Shown here: in pieces, positions 1-9,100 of the stretch
Numbering within the stretch: the first letter of the stretch is position 1
How the letters are laid out: each line of letters begins with the position of its first letter
DNA from: Dinoroseobacter sp039192165
Lineage (GTDB): Bacteria > Pseudomonadota > Alphaproteobacteria > Rhodobacterales > Rhodobacteraceae
Direction: 5' to 3'
Length of the DNA: 64,000 nt
NCBI GenBank assembly: GCA_039192165.1
Contig: JBCCXD010000003.1
Span: 347,153-411,152 of the forward strand
Position numbers and translations under genes: made by a program
The notes under the pieces: generated by a model
The model's input: only the letters and a program-made list of their open reading frames with translations
The model's database searches: none
What the model was told of the DNA's origin: nothing

Positions 1-114
1 GTGCGGTTGCACGCGTTTGTCGACCAGCGGCTGTTCGTCCGGATCGTTTACGGCTTTCTGGCACTGACCGGCGTAAAGCTTCTGCATGACAGCGTTCCGG
101 TCCTCTTCAGCTGA
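1..114 (+). CDS. TauE/SafE family permease, C-terminal end (partial)
   Basis: The window opens inside an open frame of 37 codons ending in TGA at 112-114. The visible tail (…RLFVRIVYGFLALTGVKLL then HDSVPVLFS) has the hydrophobic last helix and 'YGFLALTGVKLL' pattern that closes TauE/SafE sulfite/anion exporter family permeases. Most of the gene lies to the left, so substrate and length cannot be judged. The 180 bases between this stop and pnp hold no gene, and the rpsO gene often found before pnp in other bacteria is not here. The assignment rests on a short hydrophobic tail and is tentative. Confidence 0.5.
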   Translation: MRLHAFVDQRLFVRIVYGFLALTGVKLLHDSVPVLFS

Positions 115-294
115 ACGGCCACCTTCGGATTACGACGCTTTTCTTTGTCTGGAAACTCCTGTATCCCGCGCCCATCTGAGACGTGACGCTCGGACCCCGG
201 CGTGACACGAAGGACAGGGGTCGGCGGCAATGGGGCCGCCATTTCAACGGGAGACCCGGGACCGCCCGGGCGTGCTCCCCGACAGGAAATGACA

Positions 295-2430
295 ATGTTC
301 AATACAGTCAAGAAATCGATCGAGTGGGGCGAAGATACGCTGACCCTCGAAACGGGCAAGGTTGCCCGCCAGGCGGACGGTTCCGTTATCGCCACCTATG
401 GCGAAACATCCGTTATGGCGAACGTGACTTACGCGCGGGCGCAGAAGCCGGGACAGGACTTCTTCCCGCTGACCGTGCACTATAACGAGAAATACTATGC
501 TGCCGGGAAAATCCCCGGCGGGTTTTTCAAGCGTGAAGCGCGTCCGACCGAAAAAGAGACGCTGACATCGCGCCTGATCGACCGTCCGATCCGTCCGCTG
601 TTTGTGGATGGGTTCAAAAACGAAGTTCTGGTGATTTGCACCGTGCTCTCGCACGATCTGGAAAACGATCCGGACATCGTCGCGATGATTGCGGCTTCAG
701 CCGCACTGACCATATCCGGTGTCCCTTTCATGGGCCCAATAGCTGGCGCGCGGGTGGGATTTGAGGATGGTGAATACATCCTGAACCCAACCGTCGATGA
801 CATGCAGGATCTGCGCTCAAACCCGGATCAGCGGCTTGATCTGGTCGTCGCGGGCACAAAAGATGCCGTTATGATGGTGGAGTCCGAAGCCTATGAGCTG
901 ACAGAAGCCGAAATGCTGGGCGCCGTTAAGTTTGGCCACGAGCAAATGCAACCGGTGCTCGACCTGATCATCGATCTCGCCGAAGATGCTGCGAAAGAGC
1001 CGTTCGACTTCCAGGCGCCGGACTATTCCGCTTTGTACGACGTCGTGAAAGCGGCGGGCGAAGAGCAGATGCGCGCGGCCTATGCGATCACCGACAAGCA
1101 GGAGCGTGTGAACGCCGTTAGTGCCGCGAAAGAGGCGATCAAGGAAACGCTGACCGAAGAGCAGCTTGAGGACGAGAACCTCGGCACAGCGCTCAAGAAG
1201 CTGGAATCCTCCGTTCTGCGGGGCGATGTCGTCAAGAACGGTAAGCGGATCGACGGCCGGGCTCTCGACACCGTTCGTGCGATCGACAGTGAAGTGGGTC
1301 TTCTGCCCCGGACGCACGGCTCTGCGCTCTTCACCCGTGGCGAAACGCAAGGCCTGGTCGTCACTACGCTGGGCACCGGCGATGATGAGCAGTTCATCGA
1401 CGCTCTGCACGGCAATTTCAAATCGAACTTCCTGCTGCATTACAACTTCCCGCCCTACTCGGTTGGTGAAGTGGGTCGCTTTGGCCCTCCGGGCCGTCGG
1501 GAGATCGGTCACGGTAAACTGGCATGGCGTGCTTTGCAGGCAGTTCTGCCGGCGGCAACCGACTTCCCCTATACCATTCGTCTTGTGTCCGAGATCACCG
1601 AGTCCAACGGCTCATCCTCGATGGCAACGGTTTGCGGTGGCTCCTTGTCCATGATGGACGCCGGTGTGCCGCTGAAAGCGCCGGTTGCTGGCGTGGCCAT
1701 GGGGCTCGTGCTGGAGGACGACGGGGAGTATGCGATTCTAACCGACATCCTCGGGGATGAGGATCACCTTGGCGATATGGACTTCAAGGTTGCCGGCACC
1801 GAAGATGGTATCACTTCGCTCCAGATGGACATCAAGGTCGCCGGCATTACGCCTGCGATCATGGAGAAAGCGCTCGACCAAGCGAAAGCTGGGCGCCTGC
1901 ACATCCTTGGCGAGATGGGCAAAGCCCTGTCCGAGGGGCGTCAGGAATTCTCCGAGCACGCGCCGCGCATCGAGACCATGAACATCCCGACCGACAAGAT
2001 CCGCGAAGTGATCGGCTCGGGCGGCAAGGTCATCCGTGAGATCGTAGAAACCTCAGGCGCCAAGGTAGACATCAACGATGATGGTGTCATCAAGATCGCG
2101 TCCCCGAACGGCGAGGCGATCAAGAAGGCCTATGACATGATCCACTCGATCGTGGCCGAGCCGGAAGAAGGTAAGGTCTACAAAGGCAAGGTCGTCAAGA
2201 TCGTCGACTTCGGTGCGTTTGTGAATTTCTTCGGCAAGCGCGACGGTCTGGTTCATGTCAGCCAGATCGAAAACCGCCGCCTGAACCATCCGTCCGACGT
2301 TCTGAAAGAAGGTCAGGAAGTATGGGTCAAGCTGCTGGGCTTCGATGATCGCGGCAAGGTGCGCCTGTCGATGAAAGTCGTTGACCAGGAGACGGGTGAA
2401 GAAGCCAAGAAGGAAGAGGCTGCCGAGTAA
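295..2430 (+). CDS. pnp: Polyribonucleotide nucleotidyltransferase (PNPase)
   Basis: 711-residue phosphorolytic 3'-to-5' exoribonuclease, a core enzyme of cytoplasmic RNA decay and part of degradosome-like complexes. It has two RNase PH domains (about 10-140 and 310-530), with the metal-binding aspartates in DEDHLGDMDF near residue 487. A KH domain begins near 564 (IREVIGSGGKVIREI) and an S1 domain near 626 (VYKGKVVKIVDFGAFVNFF). The length matches the family. The frame is open further upstream, but ATG 295 is preceded by ACAGGA at a suitable distance and gives the usual MFN…KKSIEW start; an in-frame ATG at 289 lies too close to that site. A strong terminator follows at once. Confidence 0.98.
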   Translation: MFNTVKKSIEWGEDTLTLETGKVARQADGSVIATYGETSVMANVTYARAQKPGQDFFPLTVHYNEKYYAAGKIPGGFFKREARPTEKETLTSRLIDRPIRPLFVDGFKNEVLVICTVLSHDLENDPDIVAMIAASAALTISGVPFMGPIAGARVGFEDGEYILNPTVDDMQDLRSNPDQRLDLVVAGTKDAVMMVESEAYELTEAEMLGAVKFGHEQMQPVLDLIIDLAEDAAKEPFDFQAPDYSALYDVVKAAGEEQMRAAYAITDKQERVNAVSAAKEAIKETLTEEQLEDENLGTALKKLESSVLRGDVVKNGKRIDGRALDTVRAIDSEVGLLPRTHGSALFTRGETQGLVVTTLGTGDDEQFIDALHGNFKSNFLLHYNFPPYSVGEVGRFGPPGRREIGHGKLAWRALQAVLPAATDFPYTIRLVSEITESNGSSSMATVCGGSLSMMDAGVPLKAPVAGVAMGLVLEDDGEYAILTDILGDEDHLGDMDFKVAGTEDGITSLQMDIKVAGITPAIMEKALDQAKAGRLHILGEMGKALSEGRQEFSEHAPRIETMNIPTDKIREVIGSGGKVIREIVETSGAKVDINDDGVIKIASPNGEAIKKAYDMIHSIVAEPEEGKVYKGKVVKIVDFGAFVNFFGKRDGLVHVSQIENRRLNHPSDVLKEGQEVWVKLLGFDDRGKVRLSMKVVDQETGEEAKKEEAAE

Positions 2431-2453
2431 AGGCAGCATCTGAAAAACACGAA

Positions 2454-2482
2454 GGTCGGGCCCGTATTGCGCCCGGCCTTTT
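2454..2482 (+). terminator. Rho-independent terminator of pnp
   Basis: GGTCGGGC (2454-2461) pairs with GCCCGGCC (2471-2478) across a 9-base loop and runs into TTTT. It lies 23 bases after the pnp stop and separates pnp from the polysaccharide gene downstream. Confidence 0.85.
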
Positions 2483-2518
2483 CGATTTAAGCGGCGACTT
2501 TTGAAAGGGCATGCTGCG

Positions 2519-3595
2519 ATGGCAGGATGGTGGAAAGTCAAACGCGAGATAAGTCGGGTCGGTCAGCAGTTCGTGGAGTTGAAGCCGCTCCTTCTAGGGC
2601 CGATCAACCGGATTTATTATGACACGTTTCTACGGAAAGAGATCAGGCTGACAGAAGGAAATCAGCCCGTTAAAGCCGATATTGCTGTGGTCTTGCTTTA
2701 TCAGCCGGACGGCTTGCTTCCCTCAACTTTCCACCAGCTTTCCTATTTCCTTCAGAACGACATCACGCCGGTTGTTGTCACAAACGCGGCTCTTTCTGAG
2801 GCTGACCGGACGCGTCTGGAGGAGCTCAGCCATCTGATCATCGAACGCCCGAATTTCGGCTACGATTTTGGCGGCTATCGTGACGCTATTCTGGAGCTGC
2901 TGGACCGGGAGGTCGAGATAAGAAACTTGTTTGTTCTCAATGACAGCATTTGGTTCCCTGTCCGGGATGACTGCACGCTTATTGAGAAGGCAAGATCATC
3001 AGAGGCTGACCTGTTTGGCATCTTCTATACGAAGAAAAGCAAACGGGAATCCCACTGGCATTTTCATTCTTTCTTTTACCGGTTTGGCCCGAAACTCGTC
3101 GCCAGTGCCGCGTTTCGGGATTACTGGAGAAAAATGCCGCTCTATCAGGGTGCCAAACGCCTTGTGATCCGACAGTTTGAAATCAAGCTAACGGCGGTTT
3201 TCAAATCGAAAGGCTTTTCGACGGGTAGCCTCTACGAGGCGGAAGACATTCAAAAGGCGAGCCAGACGCTTGGGCCTGAGAAGACCGTAGAATTCGTGGA
3301 CTACCATTTGTCGGCAGATGAGCTGACCAATTCTTTTTTCAGCGAAATGGACGGACTTTCAATTGCGGATGCGGCGTGGGAGCCAACCTTGAATAAGATC
3401 ATCGCGCATCGCAGGTTCGGGAATTACTTCCTGCACGCGCATCCATGGGTATTTCTTGAAAAACTCCGCTCTCCCATAATCAAAAAGAACAAGGGTCAGA
3501 AATTCGTCGCGCAGCGCGACGCTATTGTGTCCACGGGTCTTGTCTCGGAGCTTCTGCCCGACGTCCGCGATGAACTAAAGCACTGGGACGACTAG
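2519..3595 (+). CDS. Rhamnan synthesis F (RgpF)-like polysaccharide protein
   Basis: 358-residue protein resembling the RgpF family, which acts in assembly of rhamnose-containing or other cell-surface glycans. Characteristic stretches are the Rossmann-like start ADIAVVLLYQPDGLL, the ERPNFGYDFGGYRDAI motif (about residues 110-125) and FVLNDSIWFPV; the N/D-rich motifs are shared with this family. ATG 2519 is chosen because GAAAGG lies about ten bases upstream; a TTG six codons earlier is also in frame. Base composition is lower in GC than the neighbours (31 G/C in the 60 bases from 3061). It converges on the next gene so tightly that the two stop codons share CTAG at 3592-3595. The exact sugar and step are unknown. 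Confidence 0.7.
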   Translation: MAGWWKVKREISRVGQQFVELKPLLLGPINRIYYDTFLRKEIRLTEGNQPVKADIAVVLLYQPDGLLPSTFHQLSYFLQNDITPVVVTNAALSEADRTRLEELSHLIIERPNFGYDFGGYRDAILELLDREVEIRNLFVLNDSIWFPVRDDCTLIEKARSSEADLFGIFYTKKSKRESHWHFHSFFYRFGPKLVASAAFRDYWRKMPLYQGAKRLVIRQFEIKLTAVFKSKGFSTGSLYEAEDIQKASQTLGPEKTVEFVDYHLSADELTNSFFSEMDGLSIADAAWEPTLNKIIAHRRFGNYFLHAHPWVFLEKLRSPIIKKNKGQKFVAQRDAIVSTGLVSELLPDVRDELKHWDD

Positions 3596-4722
3596 GCGCG
3601 CTTCGCGATCTCTTCGGACAGATTTTCCGGCAGCGCATCATACCGGCCCTTCACCAGATAATCGCTCCAGAGATATCCAATAAATTGCCGCCGTAAGTCT
3701 GGATCGGGCGACCAGTTTTTGCTTTCGCTCAAAGCCTTGTCCAAGGCGCCGGCATTGGGCGCATGCAAAACCAGACCCTCGATATTGTAGCAGGCATTTC
3801 CAAGGGTAATGGTCGGGCGCTCATACAACAGCGCTTCGATCCCGACAGTGGAATTCAGAGTGACCACAACGCGCGCGTTCTGGATTAGATCAGAAGTAAC
3901 GTTGTGATTGGCGAAAATAACCCTCGGATGGGCAGGTCTCAGATCTTTGACAGAGCGTTTGAAGCTTGGATGCTCTTTAATAACAAAGGTCTCTTCGGGG
4001 TTTCTTTCCGCCGCTGCAAGAACCGCGTCCAGAAACATCTCCATGTTCCGTATCCATGGTGAATGCACAGTGACCTGCATGTCTGAAGGGACCTGAAAGG
4101 GAACAAAAACGTACCCGGGGTTGAGTTGGACCTCGGCACCCGAGCTTGTTTTGGACTTGCGGTTGTTTACGGCCTGGGGAAGCCCGTCTTTTGCAAAGTC
4201 AGTCTCTGATGAAAGATAGAAAGTGGGGTCCCGTGGCACTGAGTTTGCCGCATTAAGTCCTTTGGGGTCTATTTGCAGCGTTCCGGGAAAGAAGCCTGCC
4301 TCTACGAACACACGCCTGCGCTCGGTGCTGACATCGCCAAGTACGGATTCTGGATATAGCGACCCGTTGTAGACGATGGTGATGTCTGGCGAAAAAAAGT
4401 TGAGTTCATGGGTTAGCGCCTCGCGCAGCAAACTGCCCTGAACTTTCTTCACCCACCCATAAACCCCGGAAACAACCGCATTTCCAAAAACTCTAGGAAG
4501 GCGGATGCGCTTGCGATCCAGATTGCCCGAAACGAGGTGTCGGGCTACGGGGTCAGATGCAAAAAATGCGCGCAGAAGCTTCGATACCGCTGCTGGCCAT
4601 CCGATATGACGCGCCAGATTGGCCAGGACACGATGGGTCTTGGTGCTGTAAGTTCGCACCGTCCCATCGAGGGCGGCGTCGAAGTTCCGCAACTGGCCGG
4701 TATCGAGTTTGAAAAACGTCAT
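3592..4722 (-). CDS. Capsule polysaccharide biosynthesis/export protein (KpsC/KpsS-like)
   Basis: 376-residue protein of the capsule polysaccharide biosynthesis type (PF05159-like glycosyltransferases such as KpsC and KpsS, which build the lipid-linked Kdo primer). The C-terminal half carries the telling pattern: FVIKEHPSFK, then DLIQNARVVVTLNSTVGIEALL followed by ERPTITLGNACYN, a donor-sugar binding arrangement. ATG 4722 is the first good start after the end of cobN. No strong ribosome site precedes it, and the frame stays open upstream through cobN, so the true N-terminus is uncertain. Lower GC than cobN and the pairing with the RgpF-like gene suggest a small surface-glycan module acquired between pnp and cobN. 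Confidence 0.65.
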   Translation of the reverse strand: MTFFKLDTGQLRNFDAALDGTVRTYSTKTHRVLANLARHIGWPAAVSKLLRAFFASDPVARHLVSGNLDRKRIRLPRVFGNAVVSGVYGWVKKVQGSLLREALTHELNFFSPDITIVYNGSLYPESVLGDVSTERRRVFVEAGFFPGTLQIDPKGLNAANSVPRDPTFYLSSETDFAKDGLPQAVNNRKSKTSSGAEVQLNPGYVFVPFQVPSDMQVTVHSPWIRNMEMFLDAVLAAAERNPEETFVIKEHPSFKRSVKDLRPAHPRVIFANHNVTSDLIQNARVVVTLNSTVGIEALLYERPTITLGNACYNIEGLVLHAPNAGALDKALSESKNWSPDPDLRRQFIGYLWSDYLVKGRYDALPENLSEEIAKRA

Positions 4723-4765
4723 GGCGCCGAGCGATACAGGAAATCCGTAGCAGAAGAAACGTGGA

Positions 4766-7700
4766 TCAAGGCGCCGATGCAGGTTGACAGGACGTGAGCG
4801 CCGCGCGCGCTGTATTGGAGCGTGGCGACCACAGCCCTCGCTCGATTGCCTCCCGCAATCGCGCTTCGATCTCCTGTAACGCGGGCTCGTTGTGCTCCTT
4901 AATAAAGTCTCGTGTCTCGTTGTCTTCCAGTATCGCTGCGTAGACGAGGTCGAAATGGTGATCCTTGACGGCGCCCGTCGTGGCGGCAAAGGCGAAAAGG
5001 TAATCAACTGTTGCGGCAATTTCGAACGCGCCCTTGTAGCCGTGGCGCTTGACGCCATTGATCCATTTCGGGTTGACCACGCGCGATCGTACAACTCGTC
5101 CAATTTCTTCGTCCAAAGTTCGAATAATTGGGCGTTCCGGGCGGGAATGGTCGTTGTGATAGACGGGGCGCGATATCCCTTGCAGGGTCTCGACTGCGGC
5201 CGCCGCGCCCCCTTCGAACTGATAGTAGTCATCGCTGTCAAGCAGGTCATGCTCACGGTTGTCCTGGTTCTGAACGACTGCGTCGACTGCGGACAGGCGC
5301 GCGGCAAAGCCGCCCCGGTCGGCTGCGCCCTCGCTCCCTTCACCGTAAGCGTATCCGCCCCAATCAAGATACGCCTCAGCGAGCTCTTTTTTCGAAGCCC
5401 AAATTCGTTCGTCAATCAGGGCCTGAAGGCCTGCACCATATGCGCCAGGCTTGGAGCCGTAGACGCGCGCGCCGCTCTCACCGGCCCGCGCGCGGGCGGC
5501 GGCGGGATTGTCTGCCTCCGGCTCTTCGAGCGCCATAACAGCCCGCGCGGCGCGGTCGACCAGCTCGATCTGTTGCGGAAAGGCGTCCCGGAAAAAACCC
5601 GAAACCCGTAACGTCACATCCACGCGTGGACGTCCAAGAACTGAAACTGGCAAAACCTCAAACCCGGTGACCCGCCGGTTCGCTGCGTCCCATCGCGGCT
5701 TCACGCCCATCAGGGCCAGCGCCTGCGCGATATCATCTCCGCCGGTGCGCATATTGGCAGTGCCCCATGCTGTAAGAAGTATCGCACGTGGCCAGTCGCC
5801 ATGGTCTTGTAGGTGCCGGTCCAAAAGCAGGTTTGCTGAAGCCCAGCCCAGCTTCCATGCTGTCGGGGTGGGAACGGCGCGGCTGTCGACGGAGAAGAAG
5901 TTGCGCCCCGTTGGCAGCACGTCAAGGCGACCACGCGTAGGCGCGCCGGATGGCGCCGGGGCGATGAAGCGGCCCTCAAGGGCCTTGAGAAGCCCAGAGC
6001 CCTCCGCGGGGCCACACGCAGCGATGGCGGGCGCTATATGCGTTTGAACTTCGCGCAAAACCATGGCGCTTGCCGCCCCCGGAGCGGAGACTTGCCCATC
6101 GCAAATCTGCTGCGCAACAAGTTCCAATCGCTCCACGGTATCGCCGTGGCTCCGCCAGGTCTCCTGGGTTACGCCGGCGAGTATATCGGGCTTGGGTCCG
6201 TTCCAGTCGCTGTGCATTTCGCAGTCCAGCGGATCGAACCCGAGCCCAAGATCGCTGGCAAGGGCGCGTAGAAGAGAGGCGTCAGGTCCCAGCCCCTCAT
6301 TCCGGGGAAGGCGCGCAAGAGCGATAGAAAGGTCGCGGGCCTGCGCTCCCTCGGGCGATGTTCCGAAAATGTGCAAACCGTCCCGGATCTGGGCTTCTTT
6401 AAGATCGCAGAGATACGCGTCAAGCTTTGCCAGATCGCTGTCTTCTTCGCCTGTAAATCCGGCATCGGCATCAAGGCCAGTGGCCGCTGTCATGGACAGA
6501 ATTTCGGACTTCAGGGTTTCGATACGTCGCGGGTCAACCCCGGCGGCCTCGTAATACTCGTCGACCAGTGCTTCCAGATCCCGAAGTGGTCCATAGGTCT
6601 CCGCCCGCGTCAGCGGTGGGGTCAAATGATCTATAATAACCGCCTGTGCGCGCCTCTTGGCCTGCGTGCCCTCACCGGGGTCGTTGACGATGAACGGATA
6701 GATATGGGGCAAAGGACCAAGCGCAACTTCGGGCCAGCAAGAAGCAGACAAAGCGACGGATTTGCCGGGAAGCCATTCGAGATTTCCGTGCTTGCCCATA
6801 TGCACGATCGCCTGCGCGCCATGGACCTCACGCAGCCAGAAATAGAATGCCAGATAGTTGTGGGGCGGGACCAGATCGGGGGCGTGGTAGGTTTCTGAGG
6901 GATCGACGTTGTACCCTCGCGCGGGCTGCACGCCGACAATTGCGTTCCCAAAGCGAAGCACCGACAGAGCGAAGGCGCCGTCGACCACAAACGGGTCCTC
7001 CTCGGGGTCTCCCCAACGGGCTTCCAGCGCGGTGCGGACGTCAAGAGGCAGGGTCCGGTAGCGGTTTTTGTAGATCTCAATCGGCAGGCGCTCTCCTCCG
7101 TCGCGCGCGACCCGGTCTGTCAGCCAGTTGGTTGGACCTGCCAGAATCCGCGCCATCAATGCGTCGGCCGTCGTCGGCGCGCCGGCGACCCGGTAGCCTG
7201 CTTCCTTCAGCAACGCGAGCATGTTCGTTGTTGCCGCGGGCGTATCAAGACCTACGCCGTTTGCCAGACGTCCGTCTTTGTTTGGGTAATTTGCGAGGAT
7301 CAGCGCGATTTTGCGATCTGCGGTCGGCGTGCGTTGCAAATCGATCCAATTCGCAGCCAGATCCGCCACGAACTCTACCCGATCCCCAAACGCACGATAG
7401 CCGGCAATTGGACACTGTGCGGCTTCGTCGAAGTAAGCTTCGCCTTTGAAACTGATGGCCCGGGACAAGACCCGACCATCGACCTCTGGCAGCGCGACAT
7501 TCATGGCGATATCGCGTGCAGAGAGCCCTGCCTTACCTTCGCTCCAGCTTTCCTCCGCGCCGCCTGACAAAATCACCTGAAACACCGGTGCACCTTGCGC
7601 GGCGGCCTGCGTCAGAGGGTTCGCTGCCTCTGGTTCGCTTGGTGTTCCAACGGCAAAACTGGTGCAGTTCAGGATCACCGAAGGCGGTGCCGCCTCGAAA

Positions 7701-8455
7701 ATCTGTGCCAGTGTGGCCTGGCTCAAAGGGTCTTTCAGAGAAGCGACAAATACCGGTAAAGGTGCCAGACCGCGCTTCAGAAGGGCCTTTACAAGCCGAT
7801 TGATTGGATGAAGGCCGGCGCCCTGCACCAGAGCGCGATAAAAGACTATCGGGACGACCGGTGCGTCCTTGGGCCAAGCCTTTGCGGCCGTGTTCAGATC
7901 TGTGATGCCTAAAGCGGACCAATAGACCCCTGCGCGGAGCAATGGTGCGGCCGCAGGTGGTTTGGGTCCATTGTCCAGCATCGCGCTTGCATAGCGCAGG
8001 AAGTTGCTGCTGTTTTCTGGCCCGCCCTCCACCAGATAAGCCCAGAGCGCATCATAGTCTGCGTCTGGAACAGTCGAAAGGCTGCGCAGTTCCGGATCGG
8101 GTTTATCGTCGCCCGGCAAAAGCGCAAGCGCAACGCCCGCAGCCTGGCATCGAGAGGCATATTGTTCCGCTCCGTATCGCCAATAGCCTGTCCCGCCCAG
8201 CACACGTATGACGACAAGTCGCGCATGGGTGGCACATGAATCAAGATGGAGATCGACTGACATCGGGTGTCGCAAATGCATGAGACTGGCGAGCCGCATT
8301 TCGGGCGGCTCGTCCATCGAACCACGTGCCTCTGAAAGCGCGGCAAGTTCAGTATCTGCTGCCGAAATTACGACAAGCGGAGCAGGCGACTGGTTTAGAT
8401 CGACCGGCTCTTGACCATCGCCGATTGTGCCCGGAGTTGCCGCTAGAAGATGCAT
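4766..8455 (-). CDS. cobN: Cobaltochelatase subunit CobN
   Basis: 1229-residue large subunit of the ATP-dependent aerobic cobaltochelatase, which inserts Co2+ into hydrogenobyrinic acid a,c-diamide together with CobS and CobT. The length is right for CobN. Family blocks seen are VHMGKHGNLEWLPGKSVALS (about residues 560-580), RGLDVLPTGRNFFSVDSRAV-like text near 860-880 and the C-terminal EEIGRVVRSRVVNPKWINGV segment. ATG 8455 is the first start after the upstream gene. The gene lies downstream of cobW and the GNAT gene on the same strand, so it is probably part of the riboswitch-controlled transcript. CobS and CobT are not in the window. Confidence 0.97.
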   Translation of the reverse strand: MHLLAATPGTIGDGQEPVDLNQSPAPLVVISAADTELAALSEARGSMDEPPEMRLASLMHLRHPMSVDLHLDSCATHARLVVIRVLGGTGYWRYGAEQYASRCQAAGVALALLPGDDKPDPELRSLSTVPDADYDALWAYLVEGGPENSSNFLRYASAMLDNGPKPPAAAPLLRAGVYWSALGITDLNTAAKAWPKDAPVVPIVFYRALVQGAGLHPINRLVKALLKRGLAPLPVFVASLKDPLSQATLAQIFEAAPPSVILNCTSFAVGTPSEPEAANPLTQAAAQGAPVFQVILSGGAEESWSEGKAGLSARDIAMNVALPEVDGRVLSRAISFKGEAYFDEAAQCPIAGYRAFGDRVEFVADLAANWIDLQRTPTADRKIALILANYPNKDGRLANGVGLDTPAATTNMLALLKEAGYRVAGAPTTADALMARILAGPTNWLTDRVARDGGERLPIEIYKNRYRTLPLDVRTALEARWGDPEEDPFVVDGAFALSVLRFGNAIVGVQPARGYNVDPSETYHAPDLVPPHNYLAFYFWLREVHGAQAIVHMGKHGNLEWLPGKSVALSASCWPEVALGPLPHIYPFIVNDPGEGTQAKRRAQAVIIDHLTPPLTRAETYGPLRDLEALVDEYYEAAGVDPRRIETLKSEILSMTAATGLDADAGFTGEEDSDLAKLDAYLCDLKEAQIRDGLHIFGTSPEGAQARDLSIALARLPRNEGLGPDASLLRALASDLGLGFDPLDCEMHSDWNGPKPDILAGVTQETWRSHGDTVERLELVAQQICDGQVSAPGAASAMVLREVQTHIAPAIAACGPAEGSGLLKALEGRFIAPAPSGAPTRGRLDVLPTGRNFFSVDSRAVPTPTAWKLGWASANLLLDRHLQDHGDWPRAILLTAWGTANMRTGGDDIAQALALMGVKPRWDAANRRVTGFEVLPVSVLGRPRVDVTLRVSGFFRDAFPQQIELVDRAARAVMALEEPEADNPAAARARAGESGARVYGSKPGAYGAGLQALIDERIWASKKELAEAYLDWGGYAYGEGSEGAADRGGFAARLSAVDAVVQNQDNREHDLLDSDDYYQFEGGAAAAVETLQGISRPVYHNDHSRPERPIIRTLDEEIGRVVRSRVVNPKWINGVKRHGYKGAFEIAATVDYLFAFAATTGAVKDHHFDLVYAAILEDNETRDFIKEHNEPALQEIEARLREAIERGLWSPRSNTARAALTSCQPASAP

Positions 8456-8523
8456 TGCACCGCCTTTTCCCGTAGTCCTCGGGACGGTCTATCAATCCCG
8501 GAAAGGCCCGGCAATGTGCGACG

Positions 8524-8988
8524 CTAGCGTCCTTTGGCGGTGAAACTGGGAGGCACCTGCACACGACGGTTCAAAGGACGTTCATACAGGTTCAGGTCAG
8601 CCTCGCGCCCCGTATCTTCTCCTGGAAAAAAACCGCATCGCACAAGCGTGGCGCGAACCTTGGCATGCATGTTGCCGACCCAAACCCGAAGAGCTGGCAA
8701 GCGTAGGCTGCGCGCCTGGGTTTCGACCTGTTCGACGAGAATTTCTGGCAAGCTCGTATCTTGCTGATCGAGTTTGTAGTGGAACCCGGTGATCAGCCCG
8801 AATGTGCCCTCGTTGCGCAGAGCGATGCAGCCAAGGGGGTCACCATTGCGCTCGGCCAAAAAGAAGTAGGCATTTGGTCCGGTGAGATCGGTAAGGTCCG
8901 GGGGCTTGATCGCTTTTGGAGGTAGCAACAGCTCTTGCGCCATAGGTTCAAACGGACTTGCAGGGAAGACCCGGATTTCTCTCGACAT
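8524..8988 (-). CDS. GNAT family N-acetyltransferase
   Basis: 154-residue protein with a GNAT fold pattern: the conserved start SREIRVFPASPFEP, a β4-like stretch NAYFFLAERNGDPLGCIALR, and a final KVRATLVRCGFFPGE resembling the GNAT 'A..lY...GF' end. The typical acetyl-CoA P-loop (Q/R-x-x-G-x-G/A) is not obvious, so catalytic status is unclear. It sits between cobW and cobN on the same strand. 112 bases separate it from cobW, so either a second promoter or read-through is possible. Its substrate is unknown; a link to cobalamin is only inferred from position. Confidence 0.7.
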   Translation of the reverse strand: MSREIRVFPASPFEPMAQELLLPPKAIKPPDLTDLTGPNAYFFLAERNGDPLGCIALRNEGTFGLITGFHYKLDQQDTSLPEILVEQVETQARSLRLPALRVWVGNMHAKVRATLVRCGFFPGEDTGREADLNLYERPLNRRVQVPPSFTAKGR

Positions 8989-9100
8989 CGGTCGCTCTTT
9001 CCGGACTCAAAACGAATCCTTACCCCTCAGCTTTATTCTCGCATTTTTCATACATCTTTTCGAGGGCGGCCCCTCAGAAAGCGCATTTGCTTGATTTCAA

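Noticed and set aside
4892..5611. Plus-strand frames of 136-239 codons opposite the cobN end
   Set aside because: Antisense to conserved CobN sequence; no domain recognised.
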